The position numbers were made by a program, and so were the translations under genes. From Hortaea werneckii (Eukaryota > Ascomycota > Dothideomycetes > Mycosphaerellales > Teratosphaeriaceae): 64,000 bases of DNA. Numbering within the stretch: position 1 is the stretch's first letter; every line of letters starts with the position of its first letter. Location: assembly GCA_037044905.1 (NCBI GenBank), contig JBAOKB010000058.1, forward strand, positions 248,001-312,000, given 5' to 3'. The notes beneath the pieces were generated by a model. It ran no database searches, had not been told where the DNA came from, and saw only the letters and a program-made list of their open reading frames with translations. Shown here in pieces: positions 20,680 to 30,545 of the stretch.

Positions 20680-21660
20680 GGCGGTTGATTAAGTAGCGTG
20701 TAACGTGGCGCGTGGCGGAACGTATAGGCTGGTAGTATAATATGGTATCCGTGCTCTTGAAGCCAAACCCGTGGGTCGTTTTGTGTAAGCGGCACGTCGA
20801 AGGGACCTGCAGTGCCTGCTGTCCTCAAAGGTATTCGACGCGTTGAAAGCAAATTCGCTATGGGCGTGCTAGCTCACAAGGCATCCGAGAGTCAGATCGC
20901 CGTTGGGTGGGTGGGAGAGGAGACAAAGAGGCCGTGGGCTCGAGGGTGAGCGGTTCGGGTTGTGAGGTGATCGACAGCCCGTCCAAGCGCACCGGATAAT
21001 ATCCTGCGACGAAGCAAACAAGCGCGGTGCGAAGGGAACGCGACAAGGCGTGAGTCTGAACGAGTGATAATGGGTAGATGAACGCTTGCCTGGTCAACGT
21101 ACAATGGACGCAGAGGCTATTGAAGAGCAGGAGACAAAGCCGTTCGCCGGAGCGTGAGCGAGCGAGCGAGCGAGCGTGAGCAGAGTGGCCTTGCACAGAC
21201 AGGAGACTAGCGGCACTAGGAGGTCAGACCCTGGTGCGGGAGCCGCCGACCTACACATTATTTAGCTGCTGCTCGCTAAACCCGCGTGCTGCCTGCTCGA
21301 GCTCTGCCCAAAGCTGCAGGTGGGTAGGCGGGCTAGACGGTCTCGCTTGCATATGGCTTTGTATATTATTAGTGACTCCTTCGCATTATTTGCCGGCGGC
21401 ACAGCTGCCGAGCTGTTTAATGCATGCTTCCGCTGCACGTAAGATGAAGGTGAAACTGCTAGCATGGAACAAATAACATCCCGCTGCTCGTAGCGATTCA
21501 TCATACACGAGATGCTAATCATCCGCCAAAGCGAATAATAAAAAAGAAAGACTATGTATACCACCAACGCCAACGCTTAACCTAGCGAATAGAATACGAA
21601 AACCAAAGCTCTCGACACCAAGCACTCTATCGTAGACCCATGCAGAGGGGAAAAGATGCC
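20680..21660. other. VTS1 upstream region and PCP1 3' flank
   Basis: About 980 bp without a supported gene. It should hold the long VTS1 leader and promoter. A short GAGC microsatellite is present at 21156-21175 (five units). Confidence 0.5.
21156..21175. repeat. (GAGC)5 microsatellite
   Basis: Five tandem GAGC units lie in the presumed VTS1 upstream region, flanked by GTGAGC near-copies. Confidence 0.9.
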
Positions 21661-24600
21661 TTAACGAAGAGCCGCACTCCCCTTCCCCTGTCTCCTTCTC
21701 ATCCCCTCCAGCTTCTTCACCAGCTGCTCTTGCAACTTCTTGTTTCCCTGCCACGCCTGCTGCATCTTCTGCATCCGGAGTCCCGCGATGACCATCAGCC
21801 CGACCGTCTTGATCGAAGGCTTGCGCTCGCGGAACGAGACATCAGGCGTGATGCCCATCTCCTCCAGCAATCGAAGATCGGCTTTGTTGCTATAGAACGA
21901 GAGTAGTCAGCATCGAGTTCACATCCTCTACAACCCATGGGTAGGTGAGGTCCACTTACCATTTGTTATACATCTCCACCTGCATCAGGAACCACTTCTT
22001 GGTGTACACGAGATCCGCACGGAAAGTCTCCTCGCGCTGGCACTTGGCGCGCAGGAACTGGATCTGCTTCGCGAGCCCTTTCAGCTCCGACTCATGCTGC
22101 TTCTGGGTCGCGGACAGTTGGCCAGAGTACTGTTTCTCCTGCAGCGTCTGGTCATTTGCGATAGCCTTCTGCAGGCCCTGAAGCTTCTGCTGCAGTTCCT
22201 GCTCACGGCGGCGTGAGGCGAGCAGCTGGCTGTCACGCTGCTGAAGCTGCGAGTGCAAGTCCTGCAGTTCTTGGTCGGCGGAATCCAGCATCTCCTGCAT
22301 CTCGAGGTTGACGGTATCGTTGGAGCTACGACCTCTCTTGATCCTTTCACGAAGGTCGCGCTCCTTCTTGCTGAGAGTCTGGATCTGTGCGTCCTTCTCT
22401 TCAGACTCGAGGATGAGGGATTCCAACTCAGCCTTCGTCTCGCGTAATTGCGTCTTCAGCTCGACTTCACGACGAGCGTGGCCGGACGAGCTGCCCTTGC
22501 GATCACCGAGCTGCATCTCGAGCTCCTCGATCTGAATCCTCGCATCTCTGAGCTCCTTCAACTGATTGCGCAGCTCCCTCTCCTTGCCAGTACCAGCTTG
22601 CGTGCGTGCTTCCAGCTCCGAGATATGAATCTGACAGTCTTCGACCTCTTGCCTCGCCTCTGAGAGCTGACGACGCAAATCGCCTTCTTTCCTTGCCGAG
22701 GCGGCTATCTTGCGGTCGCGCTCCTGAAGCTGGATCTGTAGCTCCTCAGCCTCAATCTTGGCCTGCTTGAGATTGTCATGAAGATCCATGCGCTCGTCCG
22801 CAATCGTCTTCTCCTGCTGGGCGAACGCCAAATCCGCCTCAAGGCTCTCAATCTGTTCCTGCAAACGGGCGATCTTGCTCTCGGCCCCGACGAGCTTCTG
22901 CTTCAATTCTCTCCGCTCACGGTCCGGCGTACTGCTGCCCTTCACTTGCTGGGCGCTCTCGAGTTCGTATTCCAGCGTCTCCACTCGGTTCTGCAGACTT
23001 GCGGCTCGCCCTTCAGCCTCGCGCAGCTTCTGGCGCAGTTCGTGCTGCTCACGTACAGGCGTACCGCTCGTCTTCGCCTGGACTGCAGCATCTAGCTCTG
23101 CCTCCAGACTTTGAATGGTTGTTCTCAAGGAGTCACGGTCGCTCTCAGTCGCTCGCAGCTTCTCGCGGAGACTGTTACGCTCCCGAGCCGGCGTTCCGGT
23201 CTCCTTTGCTCTACGCGCAGCCTGGACCTCATTTCTCAGCTCCTGGATGCTCGTCTCGAGCTTCAGCTTCTCGGCCTGAAGTTCGTCAAACCCAGATTCG
23301 AGGACTAGAATCTCGTCCTCAAGCGACTGTCTAGCGTCGGAGTGTTCGGCTTCCATGCTGGATTTCAGATCTTGCAGGCGGCGCTGCGCTTGCTCTGCAT
23401 CGCCTTGGCCGCTGGCACGAGCGATCTCCAGCTCTTGTTCCAAGGCTTTGACGTCCGCTTGACGCTGATCTGCTGCCTTTCGAAGCCGCTCCTGAAGCTG
23501 CTCGATCTCATCTTCAAGCGCATCGATTTGGTCCTGCTTGCCTTTTAGATCATTGTCCCGATGACCAAGCATGCTGTGGTCTTTTCCTGCGGCTTCAGCT
23601 TGCTTCTTCAGATCTTCAGTCTGCTTATGCAGCTGCGCATTCTCAGCTTCCATACGTTGTAGTTCCTGCTCCAGCTCGTCAAGTTCTGCTTCCTTGTCCT
23701 CCTCAGCTTTACGCACTGATTGCTGGAGCCATCGGATCTGTTCCGCCTGCTGCTTGAGCAGCCCGTCCTTCTTGGATGGGGTCTCCATGGCTCCGAGCCT
23801 CGATTTGAGAGACACGATCTGCTGAGACTGATCTCTCTCAGTGTTCTCATGCTGCTTGAGGGAAGTCTCAAGCTCTCGAATCCGCTCATTGCGTTGCCGG
23901 AGGTCTGCACTTTCGCCAGATTGGAGGTTGTTGAGCCGGTTTTGAAGACTCTCGAGCTCATTCTCGCGAGACTGAATGAGGCCATCTTTGTCGTTGAGCT
24001 TCGCCTGGAAGCTAGCAGATGAGGTGCGCAATTTCTCCTGCAATTCGCTGATACGCTCAGCCTGGTCCCGGATCTGTTGGCTTTGTCTCCGGACTGTCTC
24101 GTCCTGAGAGCCCTCGGCAGTTCGCAGCCTCTTCTGCAGATTGGCGAGCTCGTCGTCCCTCTCCTCGATGATGCGGGTTTTCTCGCGCAGACGCTGTTCC
24201 TTTTCCTGGATTTGGCGATCCTTGTCATGGAGACGAGCATCGGTCTCGTGAGCCTCAGCATCCCAGCTCCCTCGTGCTGTCTGCAGTCGCTCCTGCAAAG
24301 CTCTGATCTCACCGTCTTTGTCCGCCAATTCGCGCTGAGCATTGTGAAGATCTTGCTCGCGCTGCTTAAGCTCTGCTGCGCTGCCGGACTCGGCAGATTG
24401 AAGGCGGCGTTCGAGATCGCGCGCTTGCTCGCGATCATGCTCAGCAGATTGAAGACGCTTCTCGAGTGACCGGACCTGCTCTTGCGCGTCGTCAAGAGAT
24501 TGTGTCTTTTCGCGCAACTGGCTCTCCAGATCGGTGACGTCCCCGCGCAGCTTTTTCGTGGACTTTTCTCGATCGTACGCAGAGTTGACGCGCTCTTCCA

Positions 24601-25921
24601 GCTCAGTGATCTTGGCATTCTTCGCGTCGATTTCTTCGTCCTTCTCCTTCAGCTCAGCCTCCAATTCGTCAATGTCTTGCTGCAAATGTTCAGCCTGCTC
24701 AGTGTCGCTCTTTGCAGACCTCAGCTGCTCTTGCGAGCTCTTCAATTCTGCGTCCTTTTGCTCGAGCTCCTTTTCTAATTCGTCAATGTCTCGCTGAAGA
24801 CCTTCAGCTTGCTCGGTATCGTTCTTTGCAGACTTCAGTTGCTCGCGCAGGCTTTCGAGCTGATCGTCTTTTTCCTCCAGCTGTCTCTCGCGGTCCCTAA
24901 CATCGGCTTCCAGATCCTGGACATCGTCGCGTAAACGCTCGGCTTCTTCGGAAGAACCTTGATTCTTCTCTGCTTCATCGAGCTTCCGTCTGATGCGCTC
25001 CAGCTCTTCCTCGCGCTCTTCAGCTTCTCTCTGCTTCTCTTCCACGACATTCTGTAGCCTGTCGAGCTCTTCTGCATCCCGCTCGTTGGCATGCCGGCTC
25101 TTCACAGCCTTCTTGTAGTCCTCAAAGCTCTGCTTGTAATCCTCCATCTGCGAATTCGCGTCCTGTAGCCGCTTTTTATTCTTCTTGAACTCGTGCTCCA
25201 AGGTCATCTTCTCAGTCTTCAGTTCTACATTCTCCTTTAACGTTTGTTGCTGGAACTGCGTGCCGCTTTTGCGTAGCGCTTCCTCGAGAAAATGTATCTT
25301 CAACTTTAAGCCGAAGTTGTCCTTTTGAATCTGATCAAGCTTGGCTTCTTGGTCGCGAAGTGTCAGAGCGTTACCGTGATCTAATATGCCGGGCTTGTTT
25401 TGTTTGTTGTCCTGGGGCATCGGCGTTGAGTCAATCATGCTCGAGCTCGTCGCAGGCGGTGCGGGAGTGCGATCGCCATTGCCGTTTCCACCTGAGCTCC
25501 CTGTGTCGTCGCCATCGATCATTGAGCTGTTCATCGGCAGCTGTGTCGCTTCGCTCGCATAACTGGATCGGAACCCTGCTGGCGTCTTCATCGCATCATC
25601 CTTGGTATCATTCTCCTTGTCTTCCAGTATGCTGCGCTGCAACATCTGGTTTCGCTGCGCGCTTTTGAGGAGCGGCGTGAACTCTTGTCGCGCGGGTCCG
25701 TTCGCATTTCGGCGGTCTACAAGAGCGTTGCGCATGCGTGGCGTTTTCATCTGAGATTGCGCAGGCCCTCGCATCCCCTTCATATGATTGCGCAAGTTCT
25801 CTCCAGCATTCTTGGAAGGCGAGGCGAAGGGCTGCGCGAAAGACATGTCAAGATTGGCTTGGGAAATGCTGGACACATCGCCGCGCTCGGTGCCAGGCGT
25901 ATTGATGTAAGGAGCGGCCAT
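21661..25921 (-). CDS. PCP1: pericentrin-like spindle-pole protein Pcp1/PcpA
   Basis: Exon 1 (25921-21960) and exon 2 (21889-21661) are joined across a 70-bp intron (donor GTAAGT, acceptor CTATAG). A TG|C split Cys codon gives EMYNK-CNKADLRLLEEMGI. The product is about 1396 residues; ATG 25921 is used because the three extra upstream codons begin with TTG. A centrosomin motif 1 (about 170-215; KPGILDHGNALTLRDQE, DNFGLKLKIHFLEE) recruits the gamma-tubulin complex. Roughly 1050 residues of coiled coil follow. The C-terminus (about 1300-1385; RADLVYTKKWFLMQVEMYN, KPSIKTVGLMVIAGLRMQKM) is a PACT domain that anchors the protein at the spindle pole body. Having both CM1 and PACT points to the Pcp1/PcpA branch rather than Mto1/ApsB. 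Two internal repeat arrays are listed separately. SP-x-K/TP-x-K sites are frequent. Confidence 0.88.
22808..23203 (-). repeat. three 44-residue coiled-coil repeats in Pcp1
   Basis: Three tandem units of 132 bp encode repeats of exactly 44 residues (about 907-1038). Each begins near (G/S)TPxRER or GTPVREQ, continues L(R/K)(E/Q)KL and closes with LE(A/Y)(E/D)L. The threonines fall at residues 910, 954 and 998. Confidence 0.85.
24617..24844 (-). repeat. 38-residue tandem duplication in Pcp1 coiled coil
   Basis: Two adjacent 114-bp units encode residues 360-397 and 398-435. They share EQL(K/R)SAK(N/S)DTEQAE and DIDELE, and the DNA is also closely similar, so this is a relatively recent duplication. 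Confidence 0.85.
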
Positions 25922-26363
25922 TGTGGCCAAGAGATCTGTTGGTTAGTATCCAGGCAAAATGACGCGTGCGCCGGGGGCGAAAGTGTGAATGCTTCCTAAG
26001 TCCTGCCGCTGAAGCTCGAAGCCTGGGGAGGTGTTTCGTAAGTAAACAAATCAACACCGGCTCGGTCCGTGTCCACGTCTGACAGCAGGCAGTCAGACGC
26101 GCCCACTTGATTCAAGTCGCACCCGGAGCGTCACAAACCTGACTCTCGTTCTTTGCCCAATATACATAGCACACAGAAACATTGGAATGATTGACACACC
26201 AACGTTGCAGAGGTATTATTCTCGCATCGACACTGGAATCCGCCGTCTTAGTCTCTCTTGAGACGAGTCTAGGAGCCAGGTAGGTGGCAAAGAGCTCACC
26301 TAAATTTTCTGCTTTCCACGTCTCCATCCGCTCTTTCATCCTCGCCTGACAAGGACCCGCACG
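25922..26363. promoter_or_regulatory. shared divergent promoter PCP1 / ECD
   Basis: A 442-bp spacer between two divergent start codons holds both promoters. No TATA box or named site was recognised. Confidence 0.45.
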
Positions 26364-28364
26364 ATGGAAGGCGACATTCCTCCGGACGATGGTTTCAAAT
26401 GGTTCGGCGAAGGGTTCGAAGGGTTTCCCAAACGATTACCAGACGACTGCGTGGAGTACCTCATCTATGTGATTGATGAAAGATTGCGAGACCTGAGTGC
26501 GACTCGCACCCGCCTGAACCAAGTCTTGAAGGTGGCCAACGAGACGGCGAAGAAACATACGAAGGATTACATCTGGCAACGAGATGCCTTCGAGCTCAAG
26601 CTACAGCCAAATCTTGCTTCACAGGACCCCTCACAGCTCTCTAAATTCAGCGCCACAACTCCACATCTAAAGGGCCGGTCTAACTTTGGTGACTCTATTG
26701 CGGACGAGTGGCTCATCGTCTACCTTCTTCTCGAACTCAGTAAACAATGTCCAGACGCTTGGATCCGTGTGTACGACACAGACGGCGAGTTTCTACTTAT
26801 CGAAGCTGCCAACGCCTTGCCAAAATGGCTAAACCCTGATATTGCCGAGAATCGCGTCTGGCTCAACAATGGTCACTTGCGCATCATACCGCTGGATGAG
26901 GACGGTCAAACTGCTCCCGGCAACCTTGAACTCCAAGACGCTCTGGACTTCATCCGTCGGACGCCGGATAAGTTTATCATCTCTCCTTTCATCGAAGACG
27001 AAGCCTTCTACAGACTTCGCTCATATCCGTCTGCGATTCAGGAGTCCATGCACCATGCCTTGGTAAAGATACCCCGCCGCCTGGCATACATTCTGCAGCA
27101 TGACCCGGCATACATCTCCGCAGCAGTGGAAGCTTTCTATTTGCGAGACCCTATTGCCCTAAAACCTCTCACAACCAAGGATCTCTCGACTCTCACTCTA
27201 GCCCCTGAGGACTTTGTTACAGTCAGTGCGAAGTTCACCAAGGTGGGCTATGCGCAACTGAAAAGCCAGGTCTTTGACCCTCCTCCGGCATGGACAGGCG
27301 TTGCGCCGAGGCTTGTTAGGGAGCCCGAATTGGAGATGGGCATGAAGATGACTTCCGGTTTTGAGATGCTGTTAGCAGATCAGCAAAATCAGGACAAGAA
27401 AGCCGTTAGAGAAATGAAGATGCTGCTTGAAGATCTCGAGACTGGCGAGGAGACTCTTCCCACGGACCAAGAGATTGCGAGCTGGGAGAAAAAAGCAGAT
27501 GATGAGAAGTGGCTCGACATAGACTACAACGACTTTGAGAAAGAGTTGTCCGGAAAGGGTAAGGGCGCAGGGAAGAGCGGTCAAGGCTTTGGCGACCAAG
27601 GGGCGCAAGAAAATCTGAGAAAAATGGTCTCGCGCTTTGAGGACTTCCTCAATGATGATGCAGCGGGTGCGGAAGGGGTAGATGATGACGACGTAGATGA
27701 TGATGATGACGACGATGACGGGTCTACGTCCGGTTCTGACGACGGCGAGGATAAGAATGCGTCTTTCGACGAAGCCGAATTTGAGCGCGCGATGAGAGAG
27801 ATGATGGGGATGCCGCCGGAGCAGGTTGAGAAAAGCGGCTTGCTTGAGGAGGCGAGGAAGTTGGCGCTTGAAGATGAGGAAGAAGGCGAGGCGCCAGATG
27901 AGGATGAGGAAATGAAGAAAGTGATGGAGATGATGGAGAAGGAGCTCAAAGGCCATGGCGCACTCAATCTTAATGAAAAGGGGGCAAGTGGTCAAGGTAG
28001 AAAGGCCAATGGCGGAGAGAAGAAGAAAGGCGATGCAAAGCCGACATTTGGTCCACCTCGTCCACCGCCGTCAGGCGATACTACAGACGGCGCCCTGACG
28101 AAGACCTCTAAAGGCAAAGGCAAGGCAGTGCAATTCCAAGATGAGTCTGAAGACGTTGATGAGGAATTTCCCATCGGTCCTGGTGACGCTGAGTTGAGCT
28201 CGGATGACGAGGACTACAACGACGTTGATCTTGGCTTGGCGAAGAACATGTTAGAAGCGTTCAAGGGCCAGGCGGGCATGGCTGGGCCAGCAGGAAACTT
28301 GATGAAGAGTCTAGGTGTCAACATGCCAAGGGATGAAGAAGGGATGGAGAAAAGGAAATCATGA
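26364..28364 (+). CDS. ECD: SGT1/ecdysoneless family protein
   Basis: A 666-residue single-exon protein. The N-terminal 350 residues carry the ecdysoneless (SGT1) family pattern: DCVEYLIYVIDERL near residue 27, DSIADEWLIVYLLLELSKQCPDAWIRVYDTDGEFLLIEAA, LPKWLNPDIAENRVWLNNGHLRIIP, and the RRLAYILQ...ISAAVEAFYLRDP block. Animal ECD works in pre-mRNA splicing (Prp8 partner) and R2TP-linked processes; fungal members were linked to glycolytic gene expression. The C-terminal half is highly acidic, with an Asp run near 27680-27720 that suits binding to basic or chaperone partners, ending in LGLAKNMLEAFKGQAGMAGPAGNLM, a conserved tail. This SGT1 is not the Hsp90 co-chaperone of the same name. The gene shares its promoter region with PCP1. 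Confidence 0.88.
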   Translation: MEGDIPPDDGFKWFGEGFEGFPKRLPDDCVEYLIYVIDERLRDLSATRTRLNQVLKVANETAKKHTKDYIWQRDAFELKLQPNLASQDPSQLSKFSATTPHLKGRSNFGDSIADEWLIVYLLLELSKQCPDAWIRVYDTDGEFLLIEAANALPKWLNPDIAENRVWLNNGHLRIIPLDEDGQTAPGNLELQDALDFIRRTPDKFIISPFIEDEAFYRLRSYPSAIQESMHHALVKIPRRLAYILQHDPAYISAAVEAFYLRDPIALKPLTTKDLSTLTLAPEDFVTVSAKFTKVGYAQLKSQVFDPPPAWTGVAPRLVREPELEMGMKMTSGFEMLLADQQNQDKKAVREMKMLLEDLETGEETLPTDQEIASWEKKADDEKWLDIDYNDFEKELSGKGKGAGKSGQGFGDQGAQENLRKMVSRFEDFLNDDAAGAEGVDDDDVDDDDDDDDGSTSGSDDGEDKNASFDEAEFERAMREMMGMPPEQVEKSGLLEEARKLALEDEEEGEAPDEDEEMKKVMEMMEKELKGHGALNLNEKGASGQGRKANGGEKKKGDAKPTFGPPRPPPSGDTTDGALTKTSKGKGKAVQFQDESEDVDEEFPIGPGDAELSSDDEDYNDVDLGLAKNMLEAFKGQAGMAGPAGNLMKSLGVNMPRDEEGMEKRKS

Positions 28365-28464
28365 TCTTGGAAAACGTGCCATAGATATAATGTTTTCAGA
28401 CGCTGCTCCGCTGTGGATTTGATCGTACACAAATGACTTCTCTAACCTTTCTCTAGCCCCTTGT

Positions 28465-29290
28465 CTACTGACCCTCTGAAGCTTGCTCCCTCCTATCCAA
28501 CACCTTATCCACAATGCCCCACTCCATCGCTTCCTCAGCCCCCATGAAGAAGTCCCGCTCCATCACTCTCCCAATCTCCTCCAGCGACTTCTGCCCGCCT
28601 TCCTTCGGCGTCAAATGCCGCTGGTAAATCTTATTCAACTGTTCCCTTACTCTCAAAATCTCCTTCGCGTGGATTGCAATGTCGCTCGCCTGCCCTTGGT
28701 ACCCGCCACTCACTTGGTGCACCATTATGCGGGAGTGCGGGAGACAGTATCTCGTCCCCTTGGCTCCTCCGCAGAGGAGTAATGAACCCATGCTTGCTGC
28801 TTGGCCTAAGCATATCGTGCTCACTGGCGACTGAATATACTGCATCGTATCGTAGATTGCGAGTCCGGCCGTCACGCTGCCGCCGGGGCTATTGATGTAG
28901 AGGTTGATGGGTTTCTGCGGGTTTTCGGCTTCGAGGAAGAGGAGCTGGGCTACGATGCTGGCGGAGGTAGTCTCTTCGACTTCGCCATTAAGGCAGACGA
29001 TGCGTTCCTTGAGCAGGCGCGAGAAGATATCTTGCGTGTGATAGCCGCCGCCCTACTAACGGAGCGGTTAGCTTGTGATCGAGCTGACTCTGGCGCGACT
29101 AGGCAGATCTCACAATTGATTCCGTCACGAAAGGCATAGGCAGAGCGGAGGTGGGTGGGCGCGGCGGAGTCGCATTGTTGGTCGGCGGGAAAGGCTGGTA
29201 GGAAGAGATAGGACGTGTCGCTGTTCTGCTTGCATGGCGAAGCGTGTGCGATCGCAGCGATCGCAGCGCTGTTCTTGATAGAGGCTCCAT
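28465..29290 (-). CDS. CLPP: mitochondrial ClpP protease subunit
   Basis: Exon 1 (29290-29114, 59 codons) and exon 2 (29052-28465) are joined across a 61-bp intron (donor GTGAGA, CTAAC branch site, acceptor TTAGTAG). The junction reads FVTESI-GGGYHTQDIFSRLL. The product is 254 residues. The first 45 or so residues are Arg/Ser/Thr-rich with few acids, a mitochondrial targeting sequence. The catalytic triad is complete: S146 in QAASMGS, H171 in MVHQVSGGYQG and D226 in MERDFF, with spacings as in bacterial ClpP apart from a six-residue insertion before the Asp. ClpP forms a double heptamer that degrades matrix proteins with ClpX. Saccharomyces lacks it, filamentous fungi keep it. The gene is divergent from an unknown gene starting at 29457. 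Confidence 0.93.
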
Positions 29291-29456
29291 TGTGAGTTCG
29301 ATGGAGATGTCGAGTCAAGTGAGGTTGATCGAAGGTGTAGCCTCCTGCCCGATGGGGAAGCTCTGCCGGGACGAAGTCCGAAGGCATGTGAAAGTCGATG
29401 GTCCCGCTGCCGCAACTACATTGTATCCTTCGTACAGCTCTCAAAATAAATCTCTA

Positions 29457-30434
29457 ATGCTATGTGTTAGAAACGTCGGGCTTCGACAACTACCGCGCCG
29501 ACGAGATCATGTCTTGATACATGTATGCAAGTTCGCCTCTCAGGCTGACAGTCAGTCCACCTTCGCGAGTCCAAACGGGACCAAAACCTTCCGTGAACGC
29601 CAATATGGCAACGACGCATTACCACTACCGCCATTCCTGGATCCTGTAGCCGTCGAAGCGAAAACGAGACATACGAGGCCAAAGACCTACCAAGACGAGC
29701 AAGAGAAGACAGGGTTCCAGACAGAGCTCGAAGCCAACCCATTCGCAAATGCTCTGGCAACTCCAGTCCGCCAATGCGCTTTCACACAAGCCCTTTTACC
29801 GTCCCACTTCCTCATACCGATGGTAGCCCACATCACGCCACCTCCAGAGGAAAATGACAGCGGAAAGCAACAGGCATCTACAATCCATCTCAGTCCGGAC
29901 ATTGGCTTAGACGTCCCACGCGAGCTTCGCTCACCGTCGCGATCGTACGTGATTGCAGATCGGGAAGTGTTTAAGACATTGAGCAGCAGGAAGAAATGGC
30001 CTTTGATTGCCTCCGAACGCATGAAGAAATGGGTAGGGCTGAAACTGGGGCGGAATTGGCAGACGCTCAAGGTGAACAGGGAGTGGACGTGGGATGAGAA
30101 GGTAGACGAAGTTATCCTGGAGAAGTTAAGAGCCAATGTTGTGGTGAAGATGCGAGAAGCGCAGCAGGCCGGCCTGCTCTTTCACGAAGATGCGATGGGA
30201 ACAGCGGATGTAGCGTTCTGTCTCGAGGCTGGCAATGCGACTGGAGGCACCTCTTCCGGTCAGCTGCACGGCAAAGAAGTTTACGACATGGCCGCGCTAT
30301 TGGGTGATGAGAAATGGCAAGATCTTGTCGGAGTCCAATCTGTGAATTTGGTGGTGCAAAGCACATCGTCTACCCAAGCACTTCAACAGGCGCTTCTGAG
30401 ACTGGGTCACTACGTGAGTAGTACAAGTGGATAG
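29457..30434 (+). CDS. uncharacterised protein, probably mitochondrial
   Basis: A frame of 325 residues if started at ATG 29457. A longer frame reaches ATG 29301, but that is 11 bp from the ClpP start codon and would leave no room for promoters or leaders. The shorter start gives an N-terminus (LCVRNVGLRQLPRRRDHVLIHV) rich in Arg and Leu and free of acids until Asp17, like a mitochondrial presequence. PLPPFLDPVA, FQTELEANPFANALATPVRQC and a C-terminal segment with LGRNWQTLKVNREWTWDEKVDEVILEKLRANVVVKM look conserved in style, but I do not recognise the family. GTGAGT at 30414-30419, seven codons before the stop, may be a splice donor, so the true C-terminus could differ. Confidence 0.6.
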   Translation: MLCVRNVGLRQLPRRRDHVLIHVCKFASQADSQSTFASPNGTKTFRERQYGNDALPLPPFLDPVAVEAKTRHTRPKTYQDEQEKTGFQTELEANPFANALATPVRQCAFTQALLPSHFLIPMVAHITPPPEENDSGKQQASTIHLSPDIGLDVPRELRSPSRSYVIADREVFKTLSSRKKWPLIASERMKKWVGLKLGRNWQTLKVNREWTWDEKVDEVILEKLRANVVVKMREAQQAGLLFHEDAMGTADVAFCLEAGNATGGTSSGQLHGKEVYDMAALLGDEKWQDLVGVQSVNLVVQSTSSTQALQQALLRLGHYVSSTSG

Positions 30435-30545
30435 GTTTCAGTCTCCAATTCCGTCCACTCCGTTGTCGACTATTTCTGATACTTCTGTTACGGGTATTAT
30501 AATACATAGTATTAACTTTACTTTGCCACACGGCCAGTTGACCTA

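Noticed and set aside
23608..24618. 336-codon minus-strand frame inside Pcp1
   Set aside because: It is a shifted frame of the coiled-coil gene. Composition is Ser/Arg-rich, as expected of the shadow of Glu/Lys/Gln codons.
29244..29456. N-terminal extension of the ClpP-divergent gene
   Set aside because: The ATG at 29301 would sit 11 bp from the ClpP ATG, and the predicted residues look like translated leader. The ATG at 29457 gives a better targeting-type N-terminus.
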